Source: Pseudomonadota bacterium
Lineage (GTDB): Bacteria > Pseudomonadota > Alphaproteobacteria > SHVZ01
Length of the DNA stretch: 61,680 nt
Direction of reading: 5' to 3'
Assembly: GCA_016195085.1 (NCBI GenBank)
Contig: JACQAG010000080.1
Location: forward strand, 1-61,680
Of this stretch, positions 32,866-40,741 are shown piece after piece. Position numbers and translations under genes: made by a program. The notes under the pieces were generated by a model. The model saw nothing but the letters and a program-made list of their open reading frames with translations. It searched no databases and was not told where the DNA came from. Position 1 is the first letter of the stretch; every line of letters begins with the position of its first letter.

Positions 32866-35406
32866 GTGGGACTCGATCTCGAACGGCTCTGGGAGGAGTT
32901 TCAGAACGAGGCCGAGGAGCACCTCGCCACTTCCGACCGTCTCATCGATCAGGCGCTGCAGCGGGCGCTGGCGAAGGGCGAGATCGGCGAGCTGTTTCGG
33001 GCCTTCCACTCCTTGAAGGGCATGGCCCGGGTCATGGGGCTGGGCGGCCTGGAGCAGATCGCGCATTGGACCGAGAGCCTCCTGGGGCTGGTGCGCGACC
33101 GCGGCGTCGCCCTCGATGAGGAGCTGCTGCAGGGCCTCGCCGTCGCCGTCGACCAGATGGACCAGATGCTGACGGAGATCGCCCGCGCCCACGCCGACGT
33201 GTCGGCGCCGGCCGAGCTCCTGGCGGCCTTGGTTCAGTTGAACGAGAAGCGCGGGGAGGGCGGTGCGACCGCTCCCTCCGGCGCCGAACCCCCGCCGCCA
33301 TCTGCGGGGGGCAACGAGATGCATGGGCTCCTGGCCGAGCTCATGCGCGAGTTCCTGCCGGGCATCGCCCAATTGGCGGCGCCCAGCATCGAGGCCGAGG
33401 CCGCTGCCGGCATCGCCGACCCGGTGGTGGCACTCACCAATGCGGCCGAGGTGCTGCAGCTTCCGGAGTTCGGCGAGATTCTGGCCGGCCTTGCCGCCTT
33501 CGCCGGTCCGATCGGGCCGGAAAGCCTGGCCGCCCGGCACGCGCTCTTGGCACGCCTCCACGCCCAGGCGATCCAGATCGGCAAATTGGCCGGCGCCGAT
33601 GCGGGTGCCGATGCCTTTGCCGCGGCGCTGGCGCCGCTCATGCAGCTACAAGCGGCCGGCGAGGGCGCCACGGGCGCTGCCGAAGAGGCGGAGGCGAGCA
33701 TTGCCGGCCTGGCGCTGCCGGCGGAGTTCCATCCGCTGCTGTCAGCGGAGAGCCGCCGCGATCTGGAGCGGGCCGTCGGCGACGGACAGTCGGTCTATGC
33801 GGTCGAGGTCGCCCCCGATGGCCTCGAAGGCGGCGGCGCGTTCGAGCGCTTGGCCGAAATCGGCAACCCCATCGCCCGACGCGAGGTGCCCGGCGACGGG
33901 GAAAGCCGGGTCGAGGTCTTGCTGGTATCGCCCTTGGCTGAGATCGAGATGCGGGGCTCGGTGGCGGCACTCGATCCGAACCGGCGCTGGATCAAGGCGG
34001 TTCGCCCGATCGGCGAGTCGGTGGATCGCCGCCCGACCCCGTCGGGTGCAACGGACGCGCAGGTGGCCGCCCAGGAAACGGGCAGTGCCGCCGAGCCGGG
34101 ACAAGCCGGCGAATCCTTGGTGCTGCGCGTGCGCAGCGTCGTGCTCGACCGGCTGATGGCCTCGGTCGGCGATGCCCGCGTCATCGCCGGCCAGCTCTCG
34201 CAGACGCTGCTCGAGGATCGGCGGAAGGCCGATGCGCTCTCCGGGCTGCATCGCATGCGGGAAACGCTCCCCGTCGCCATCGCAGCGGAGCTTGGACGGC
34301 ATCTGGAAACCTTGAGAGAGCGCGAGACCGAGCTGGCGGCACTCGACGGCAAGCTCGCCACCGCGCTCTCCCAGCTGCACGCCGACGCCCTCGATCTGCG
34401 CGTGGTGCCGGTCGAAACCGTGCTCGCCCGCCTGCCGCGGGTGGCGCGCGAGGTGGCGCAGAGCCAGGGCAAACGCGTGCATATCCGCATCGAAGGCCGC
34501 GAGGTCAGGATCGACAAGAGCGTGGTGCAGCAGCTCCTGGAGCCGCTCATGCACATGATGCGGAACGCAGTCGACCACGGCATCGAGACGCCGGCGGAGC
34601 GGGAAGCCGCCGGCAAGAAGCCGACGGCGACGATCACGCTCTCCGCCCTGCAACGGGCGAGCGAGTTCCGACTCGAGGTCGCCGATGACGGACGCGGCCT
34701 CGATGCCGACGCCATCGCCAGGAAGGCGGTCGAGCGCGGCTTGGCGACGGCCGACGCGGTCGGCCGATTGCCGCCGGAGCGCATCTACCGGTTCATTTTC
34801 GAGGCCGGGTTCTCCACCGCTAAGGCCGTCACCGAGACCTCCGGGCGCGGCGTCGGCATGGACGTGGTCTTGCACACCCTCAACCGCCTCGGCGGCAGCA
34901 TCGACATCAGGTCGGAGAAGGGGGCGGGAACGACCTTCGTTCTCCGGCTGCCCTTGTCCGCCGCCGTCCTGCCCTCGCTCCTGATCGAGGCGGCGGGCCA
35001 GGCGCTTGCCATCCCGGAACGCAATATCGTCTCGGTCGAGGAGATCGTGCCCGAGCGCATCCGGCAAGCGGGCGGCAGACGGGTGCTGCTGCGGGGCAAT
35101 CTCGTGCTGCCGCTCTATCCCTTGTCCGGGCTGATCGGCCTTGGGGCGCAGGCCGCCGGCGGCGGGCACGCGGTGGTGGTGGCGAGCGGACGCGCCTCCA
35201 TCGCGCTTGCCGTCGACCGCTTGCTCAGGCGCCAGGAGCTGCTGCTGCGCGATCTGCATCCGGCCTTGGCCGCGCTTCCCGGCGTGGGTGGGGCGGCGCT
35301 GCTCGGCGACGGCAGTCCAGTGCTCGTGCTCGATGTCGATGTGCTCATCGAGCTCGCCCGCTCCGGCGGTGCCAGAGCGAAGGCGCGCGCGGCCGGCACC
35401 TCATGA
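32866..35406 (+). CDS. cheA: Chemotaxis histidine kinase CheA
   Basis: An 846-residue cytoplasmic kinase. The HPt domain has phospho-acceptor His48 in AFHSLKGMARVMG. A long Ala-rich middle (about 125-430) has no evident P2 CheY-binding domain but a segment LPAEFHPLLSAESRRDLERA as in FrzE/PilL-type kinases. The dimerisation region is near 440-530. The ATPase domain has N box HMMRNAVDHGIE, G1 VADDGRGLD, F box IFEAGFSTA and G2 TSGRGVGMDVV. A CheW-like regulatory domain ends the chain. No fused receiver domain is present. Start GTG 32866. The ATG of the next gene overlaps its stop. Confidence 0.92.
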   Translation: MGLDLERLWEEFQNEAEEHLATSDRLIDQALQRALAKGEIGELFRAFHSLKGMARVMGLGGLEQIAHWTESLLGLVRDRGVALDEELLQGLAVAVDQMDQMLTEIARAHADVSAPAELLAALVQLNEKRGEGGATAPSGAEPPPPSAGGNEMHGLLAELMREFLPGIAQLAAPSIEAEAAAGIADPVVALTNAAEVLQLPEFGEILAGLAAFAGPIGPESLAARHALLARLHAQAIQIGKLAGADAGADAFAAALAPLMQLQAAGEGATGAAEEAEASIAGLALPAEFHPLLSAESRRDLERAVGDGQSVYAVEVAPDGLEGGGAFERLAEIGNPIARREVPGDGESRVEVLLVSPLAEIEMRGSVAALDPNRRWIKAVRPIGESVDRRPTPSGATDAQVAAQETGSAAEPGQAGESLVLRVRSVVLDRLMASVGDARVIAGQLSQTLLEDRRKADALSGLHRMRETLPVAIAAELGRHLETLRERETELAALDGKLATALSQLHADALDLRVVPVETVLARLPRVAREVAQSQGKRVHIRIEGREVRIDKSVVQQLLEPLMHMMRNAVDHGIETPAEREAAGKKPTATITLSALQRASEFRLEVADDGRGLDADAIARKAVERGLATADAVGRLPPERIYRFIFEAGFSTAKAVTETSGRGVGMDVVLHTLNRLGGSIDIRSEKGAGTTFVLRLPLSAAVLPSLLIEAAGQALAIPERNIVSVEEIVPERIRQAGGRRVLLRGNLVLPLYPLSGLIGLGAQAAGGGHAVVVASGRASIALAVDRLLRRQELLLRDLHPALAALPGVGGAALLGDGSPVLVLDVDVLIELARSGGARAKARAAGTS

Positions 35407-35822
35407 GCATGCATCTGGAGGTGCGGGCCGGACCCTATCGTCTGCTGATTCCCGCCCTGGCCGTGATGGAGGTTTGGGCGAGTGCGGAGGTCGTCGTGCC
35501 GGGAGCCTGGCGCGGCCGGGTTCTGCCCTATGTGGATCTCCGCCAGGTGCTGGGTCAGGAGGCTCGGGCTGGGTGCCCGATGCTCATTGCCTATGGCGAG
35601 AGCCCGGAGGATCCGATGGCGGCGATCCTCGGCCTCGACGAAGTCGCCGGCATGATCGCGCTGGAGCCCGCCTCTCTCAAGCCGTTCCCGCCCGGGCTCG
35701 CCGACGCGCACGGCCTCTTTGATGCGATTGCCATGTTGCCCGGCGAGCCGCCGGGTCCGCTGCGTCTTCGCCTCGGCGTCGATCTCAGCAAAGTGGCCGG
35801 GAGCTCGACCTGGTTAGGATGA
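35403..35822 (+). CDS. Short CheW-like protein
   Basis: A 139-residue protein that appears to be a compact CheW domain: VRAGPYRLLIPALAVMEVWA, then WRGRVLPYVDLRQVLG (the CheW 'lPvidL' strand), then MAAILGLDEVAGMIALE. It is shorter and more divergent than standard CheW. It is coupled to cheA through a 4-base ATGA overlap. Its 3' end overlaps the convergent receiver gene by nine bases. It is likely the second coupling protein of this chemosensory cluster. Confidence 0.75.
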   Translation: MSMHLEVRAGPYRLLIPALAVMEVWASAEVVVPGAWRGRVLPYVDLRQVLGQEARAGCPMLIAYGESPEDPMAAILGLDEVAGMIALEPASLKPFPPGLADAHGLFDAIAMLPGEPPGPLRLRLGVDLSKVAGSSTWLG

Positions 35823-36314
35823 CTCGATCGGCCCGCGCTCTTTGGCGCGGAGCGCCAGGGCATTGAAGTCCGGCGGCGGCAGACCGACCGCGGCATGCAT
35901 CACCTCCAGGAGCTGACGGCCGCGCTTGGGCTTCAGATCGAGGCTGACCGAGCCCGAGGGCTTCGGGATCACATCGAAGGCGCCGAGCCGCTTGGCAGTG
36001 GCGGCGATCTCGGAGGCGGCCTGGGCGACCGAGGAGAGCACGATGACCTTGGCTTGGCTCAGCAGCTTGAGCCGCTCCAGGACCTCGATGCCGCTCATCT
36101 TCGGCATCTCGATGTCGAGCACCACAAGGTCGGGCTTGAGCTTGACGACGGCGAGCGTGGCGGCAAAACCGTCCGCTGCCTCGCCGACGACGTTGAAGAC
36201 CTCGTCCACGGCGATGATCTGCCGCACCAGCGTCCGGATGATGCCGGAATCGTCGACGATGAGCACTTTCGTGCGCCCGTCATCCGGCTTCAGCGCGCCC
36301 ATGAACGATCCCAT
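35814..36314 (-). CDS. Stand-alone CheB-type receiver protein lacking the esterase
   Basis: A 166-residue response regulator with Asp21-Asp22, phospho-acceptor Asp67 (VVLDIEMP), Ser in IVLSS and Lys in FDVIPKPSG. The receiver and the following PSGSVSLDLKPKRGRQLLEV linker resemble the first half of CheB, but no methylesterase domain follows. It could act as a phosphate sink or as the output regulator for the neighbouring CheA. The start is taken as ATG 36314, with GAGGG upstream; ATG 36332 is possible. It is transcribed toward the che operon and ends inside the last che gene. Confidence 0.85.
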   Translation of the reverse strand: MGSFMGALKPDDGRTKVLIVDDSGIIRTLVRQIIAVDEVFNVVGEAADGFAATLAVVKLKPDLVVLDIEMPKMSGIEVLERLKLLSQAKVIVLSSVAQAASEIAATAKRLGAFDVIPKPSGSVSLDLKPKRGRQLLEVMHAAVGLPPPDFNALALRAKERGPIESS

Positions 36315-36400
36315 AGCCGCCCTCGTCCTCATCCTTCGAACGGGTCAATTCAGCGGATAGCAGAAATCGTGCCCGTCGTCGTCACCGGCAACCCCGTGCA

Positions 36401-36432
36401 TTTTAGACAATTAATATAATAATCGCTACTGT
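36401..36432. promoter_or_regulatory. AT-rich island between divergent genes
   Basis: A short AT-rich stretch with TATAAT at 36415-36420 stands out in GC-rich DNA between the receiver gene (minus) and the MFS gene (plus). The complement also offers TAAAAT. No good -35 box was found for either direction. Nothing else is seen between 36315 and 36534. Confidence 0.35.
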
Positions 36433-36534
36433 TACCAACGCCGGCCACGGCTTGGCCCCCTGTCCGCAGCATGCGGACTGAGGCAAGGTAGCCGTGCCGC
36501 GCTTCGTCGCCCGCCACAGCCATCCGATCCGCCC

Positions 36535-37743
36535 TTGCCCTCTCGTTCCTGGCTCGTTCTGCTCGCCGCGACGGTCTTCATCCAGGTTGCGGCCAATTTC
36601 ATGACCCAGGCGGTCTGGGTGCTGGCGCCGGCGCTCACCTCCAGCGCCGCGGTGGCGCCCGAGCGGATCGGCGATCTGGCGGCGCTGGTGTCGCTGGGCT
36701 CCATCATCTTCTTCGTCTTCGGCGGCACGCTGTTGCTGCGCTTCGGCTCGATGCGCATGATCCAGGCCGGCATCCTCGTCACGGTTGCGAGCGTCGGCCT
36801 GCTCCTGTTCGGCAGCTGGCCGCTGATGCTCTTGGGCAACCTCATGATGGGCCTCGGCTACGGCCCTTCGCCTCCGGCCGGCAGCGACATACTGGCGCGG
36901 TCCGTGCCGCCGCGGCAGAAGGCGCTGGCGTTCTCGGTGCGCCAGGCGGGCGGGCCGCTCGGCGCGATGATCGCCGGTGCGACGCTTCCGGCGATCGCGC
37001 TCGCCATGGGCTGGCGCACGGCCTTGGTGGTCTCCGCCATCGTCGGCATCGTTTGCGTGATGGCGCTCCAGCCGCTCCGCGCCGCCGTCGATGCCACGAG
37101 GCAGCGCGATCTCCAGCTATCCTTCAGAAGCATGTTCGGGATTGCGAGCCTGCTCGCCCCGATCCGATCGATGCGGCTGGCACCCTCATTGCCGAGCCTG
37201 ACCGCGGCGGCGGTGGCGCTGGCGCTGGTCCATGGCAGCCTCTCCACCTTCATGGTGACCTACATGACGACCGAGATCGGCCTCCCCTTCACCTTGGCCG
37301 GGATCACCTATTCGGCGCTCCAGCTCGGCGGCATGGTCGGGCGGATCTTCGTCGGCTGGATCGCCGACCGGGTGGGCACGGTCATCGCCACCCTCAAGGT
37401 GCTGGCGGTCACCACCACGGCGATGACCTTGGTCATGGCGGCGATCCAGCCGACCTGGCCGGTGGCGCTCACCCTTGCCGTCATCGTGCTGACCGGCATC
37501 GCCGCCACCAGCTGGAACGGCATTCATCTGGCCGAGGTGGCGCGCCTGGCGCCGGAAGGAAAGGTCAGCGAAGCGGCATCCGGTTCGGTCTTCTTCACCT
37601 TCCTTGCCTACAGCCTCGGGCCGTTCCTCTTTTCGCAAGCGGTGTCCGTCGTCGGCTCCTACGGCCCTGTCTTCGCCGCCAGCGCTCTCCTCGGCCTCGT
37701 CGCCGGCGTGGCCCTCATCTTCGCCGACCGCAAGGCCCGCTAG
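36535..37743 (+). CDS. MFS transporter
   Basis: A 402-residue major-facilitator permease with about twelve hydrophobic segments, from VLLAATVFIQVAANFMTQAV to LLGLVAGVALIFADRKAR. A GWRTALVVSAIVG helix and the mid-protein GGMVGRIFVGWIADRVGT loop carry the family's G-x-x-x-D-R/GR signature. The start appears to be TTG 36535; no ATG or GTG is available without losing the first helix. The next genes are an aminotransferase and hydantoinase subunits, so it may import their substrate. Substrate unknown. Confidence 0.85.
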   Translation: MPSRSWLVLLAATVFIQVAANFMTQAVWVLAPALTSSAAVAPERIGDLAALVSLGSIIFFVFGGTLLLRFGSMRMIQAGILVTVASVGLLLFGSWPLMLLGNLMMGLGYGPSPPAGSDILARSVPPRQKALAFSVRQAGGPLGAMIAGATLPAIALAMGWRTALVVSAIVGIVCVMALQPLRAAVDATRQRDLQLSFRSMFGIASLLAPIRSMRLAPSLPSLTAAAVALALVHGSLSTFMVTYMTTEIGLPFTLAGITYSALQLGGMVGRIFVGWIADRVGTVIATLKVLAVTTTAMTLVMAAIQPTWPVALTLAVIVLTGIAATSWNGIHLAEVARLAPEGKVSEAASGSVFFTFLAYSLGPFLFSQAVSVVGSYGPVFAASALLGLVAGVALIFADRKAR

Positions 37744-37835
37744 CGGCGCGATCCGAAAAATCGGCCAAGCGCGGGTTGCGCCCGGTTTTCGAGGCCGATA
37801 CTGTTCTTCGAATACCCGATCACCCGGAGCCGCCC

Positions 37836-38774
37836 ATGACCGCTCTTCGCCGCAGCACCGATCCGGCACGGCCAGCGCTCGCCGACCCCGCCGCCGGCGT
37901 GGCGTTCATCGAAGGCGCCTATGTGCCGATCACGGAAGCGAAGATCTCGATCCTGGATTTCGGCTTCACCCGCTCGGATGTCACCTACGACGTGGTGCAT
38001 GTCTGGAACGGCAGGTTCTTCCGCTTGGACCGGCATCTCGAGCGCTTCCAGAACTCGATGCGGACGCTGCGCATGTCGCTCCCCTACGGCAAGGACGACA
38101 TCCGCCGCATCCTCTCGGAGTGCGTCAAGCGCACCGGCCTCAAAAACGCGTTCGTCGCCATGGTCTGCACCCGCGGGCGGCCCGAACCCGGCAGCCGCGA
38201 TCCGCGCACCTGCACCAATCAGTTCATCGCCTATGCGATCCCCTTCGTGTGGATCGCCGATCTCGAGCGCCAGGAGAAGGGCTTGCAGGCGATCATCAGC
38301 GCGCGGCCGCGCATTCCGGCCCTCTCGGTCGATCCCACGGTCAAGAACTATCACTGGCTCGACATGGTGATGAGCCTGTTCGAGGCCTACGACAAGGGTG
38401 CCGAGATCCCGATCCTGCTCGACCTCGACGGCAACGTCGCCGAAGGCCCGGGCTTCAACGCCTTCTGTGTGCGGGACGGCAAGGTGCTGACCCCCGACCA
38501 AGGCATGCTGGAAGGTATCACGAGGCGCACCATGCTCGATCTCTGCAAGGGGGCGGGGCTCGCCTTGGAGGTGCGCAAGGTGAGCGTCCAAGAGTTCCGC
38601 GATGCAGATGAGATCTTCCTCTCCTCCACTGCCGGCGGGGTGATCCCGATCGTGACGCTGGACCGGCGCATCTACGGCAACGGCGTGCCCGGCCCGGTCA
38701 CCATGCAGCTCCGCAAGCTCTATTGGGCGAAGCATGACCAGGGGTGGGAGGGAACCCCGATCGACTACGATTGA
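37836..38774 (+). CDS. PLP-dependent aminotransferase class IV
   Basis: A 312-residue enzyme of the branched-chain/D-amino-acid aminotransferase fold. Lys170 (TVKNYHW) is the expected PLP Schiff-base residue, Glu203 (NVAEGPGFNAF) the pyridine contact, and SSTAGGVIPI near residue 268 the phosphate-binding loop. The N-terminal GAYVPITEAKISILDFGFTR is typical of class IV. Members include D-alanine and R-amine transaminases, so L/D choice and substrate cannot be assigned. It starts at ATG 37836. Hydantoinase B follows after 13 bases, suggesting an operon for use of a cyclic amide or a D-amino acid. Confidence 0.85.
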   Translation: MTALRRSTDPARPALADPAAGVAFIEGAYVPITEAKISILDFGFTRSDVTYDVVHVWNGRFFRLDRHLERFQNSMRTLRMSLPYGKDDIRRILSECVKRTGLKNAFVAMVCTRGRPEPGSRDPRTCTNQFIAYAIPFVWIADLERQEKGLQAIISARPRIPALSVDPTVKNYHWLDMVMSLFEAYDKGAEIPILLDLDGNVAEGPGFNAFCVRDGKVLTPDQGMLEGITRRTMLDLCKGAGLALEVRKVSVQEFRDADEIFLSSTAGGVIPIVTLDRRIYGNGVPGPVTMQLRKLYWAKHDQGWEGTPIDYD

Positions 38775-38787
38775 GATTCCATCCGCC

Positions 38788-40587
38788 ATGAGCCAGATCC
38801 GCGACCCCATCGCCTTCGAGCTCTTCAAGAACGCGATCTTCTCCATCGCCGACGAGATGGCGCTCACCGTCTACCGCACCACCTATTCCGGCGTGCTCAA
38901 GGACAATATGGATTACTCCACCGGCTTCGCGGATGCGGAAGGCCGGCTGGTGGCGCAGGGCCTGACCTTGCCCGGGCATCTGGGTTCGGTGCCGACCGCG
39001 CTCGAGTCGATCATGCGGCATTTCCGCGACGACATGGCGCCGGGCGACATTTTCATCATGAACGACCCCTTCGATGGCGGCATGCATCTGCCGGACATCT
39101 TCGTGTTCAAGCCGCTCTATCACGAGGGCGCCCGGCTCGGCTTCGCCGCCACCGTCTGCCACCACACCGATGTCGGCGGCCGCGTCGCCGGCTCGAATGC
39201 CTCCGACTCGACCGAGATCTACGCCGAGGGCCTCAGGATCCCGCCCCTGAAGATGTACGAGCGGGGCAAGCGCAACGAGACGCTGTTTTCCTTCATCGAG
39301 AAGAACGTCCGTTTGCCGGTCAAGGTCTTCGGCGATCTCCGCGCCCAGCTCGCCGCCTGCCACATCGCCGAAAAACAGTTCGCCGAGCTCATCGCCAAGC
39401 TCGGCGCCGAGACGGTAACGCAGTACATGGCGGAGACGATCGATTATGCCGAGCGCTTGACCCGGGCGGCGATCCGCGATCTCCCCGACGGCAGCTGGAG
39501 CTTCGAGGACTGGATCGACGATGACGGTGTGGAGGTCGGCAAGCCGATCCGCCTCTTCGTCACCGTCACCAAGAAGGGCGACGGCATGGTCGTCGACTGG
39601 ACCGGCACGGCACCCCAGGTCAAAGGCGCCATCAACAACACGCTCTCCTTCACCAAGGCCGCCTCCTACACCGCCATCCGCTCGGTCCTGCCGCTGGGCA
39701 TTCCCAACAACGAAGGCGTGTTCCGGGCGATCGAGGTGGTCGCCCCCCCGGGCACGGTGGCGAACGGTGTGTTGCCGGCGGCCTGCGCGGCGCGCGGTTT
39801 GACCGGGTTCCGCATGGTCGATTGCTGCTTTGGCGCGCTCGCCATGATGCTGCCCACCCGTGTCTTCGCCGCTTCCGATGGCGGCAACACCGGCATCTCC
39901 ATCGGCGGCTACCATGCCGACCGCACGCCCTTCATCTATGTGGACTTCACCTGCGGGGCTTGGGGAGCCCGACCTTGGGCCGACGGGCTCGACGGCAACT
40001 CCAACATGTTCGCCAACATGGCCTCGCACTCGATCGAGGTGACCGAGGCCGAGCAGCCCCTGCAGCTCCTGGCCTATGAGTTCGTGCCGAACAAGGCGGG
40101 CGCCGGCCGCTACCGCGGCGGCTCCGCCTTCCGCCGCGACTACCGCTTCATGGAGGAGGAGGGCGTGCTGCAAGTGCGCTCCGACCGCCGCACCTTCCGC
40201 CCCTACGGTCTCTATGGCGGCAGCCCGGGCAAGCCATCGGCGAATTTCCTCAATCCCGAAGCCGAGAACACGGTGCTGCCCTCGAAGCTCACCATGACCA
40301 TCCGCAAGGGCGACGTGTTCCGCCACGAGCTCGCCGGCGCCGGCGGTTATGGCGATCCCTTCGAGCGCGAGCCGAAGAAGGTGCTGAAGGACGTGCGCAA
40401 CGAGCTTTTGAGCCTGGATCTGGCGCGCCGCGACTACGGCGTCGTCATCGATCCCCGGGCCTGGAGCGTGGAGGAGGCAGAGACCAAACAGCTCCGCGCC
40501 GAGCTCCGCCGCCGCCGCGGCTGGACCGAGCCGCCGAAAGTCTCCCGGGAAGACCCGCCCGCAATCACCGCCGAGGCCGCGGAGTGA
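38788..40587 (+). CDS. Hydantoinase B/oxoprolinase family subunit
   Basis: A 599-residue HyuB-family protein. DPIAFELFKNAIFSIADEMA at the N-terminus, GDIFIMNDPFDGGMHLPDIF, CHHTDVGGRVAGSNASDSTE and the C-terminal HELAGAGGYGDPFERE are family signatures. HyuB proteins pair with HyuA to split amide or lactam rings with ATP, as in N-methylhydantoinase, 5-oxoprolinase and acetone-carboxylase-like complexes. ATG 38788 is chosen because homologues start MxxxxDPI. It is followed by hyuA across a palindromic repeat. The substrate cannot be assigned. Confidence 0.9.
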   Translation: MSQIRDPIAFELFKNAIFSIADEMALTVYRTTYSGVLKDNMDYSTGFADAEGRLVAQGLTLPGHLGSVPTALESIMRHFRDDMAPGDIFIMNDPFDGGMHLPDIFVFKPLYHEGARLGFAATVCHHTDVGGRVAGSNASDSTEIYAEGLRIPPLKMYERGKRNETLFSFIEKNVRLPVKVFGDLRAQLAACHIAEKQFAELIAKLGAETVTQYMAETIDYAERLTRAAIRDLPDGSWSFEDWIDDDGVEVGKPIRLFVTVTKKGDGMVVDWTGTAPQVKGAINNTLSFTKAASYTAIRSVLPLGIPNNEGVFRAIEVVAPPGTVANGVLPAACAARGLTGFRMVDCCFGALAMMLPTRVFAASDGGNTGISIGGYHADRTPFIYVDFTCGAWGARPWADGLDGNSNMFANMASHSIEVTEAEQPLQLLAYEFVPNKAGAGRYRGGSAFRRDYRFMEEEGVLQVRSDRRTFRPYGLYGGSPGKPSANFLNPEAENTVLPSKLTMTIRKGDVFRHELAGAGGYGDPFEREPKKVLKDVRNELLSLDLARRDYGVVIDPRAWSVEEAETKQLRAELRRRRGWTEPPKVSREDPPAITAEAAE

Positions 40588-40599
40588 AGGCTCGGCTCC

Positions 40600-40738
40600 T
40601 CTCTTACTCCCTCTCCCATGGGGAGAGGGCCGGGGTGAGGGGAAGAGTCGCCGCCTTCGCGGTGGCGTCGAACTTCTCAGCCAACGCCTCCCCTCACCCT
40701 AACCCTCTCCCCACGGGAGAGGGAATACGAGGGGGTGA
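40600..40738. repeat. Intergenic palindromic repeat pair, family 4
   Basis: CTCCCTCTCCCATGGGGAGAGG forms one hairpin. About 60 bases on, CCTCACCCTAACCCTCTCCC with ACGGGAGAGGG forms another, and CCCCTCACCC/GGGTGAGGGG pair across both. The right end carries GAGGGGG, which acts as the ribosome site of the next gene. Confidence 0.75.
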
Positions 40739-40741
40739 CCT

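Noticed and set aside
27695-36314. A Wsp-type surface-sensing system
   Set aside because: The CheA has no fused receiver, and there is no GGDEF output protein; the gene order also differs.
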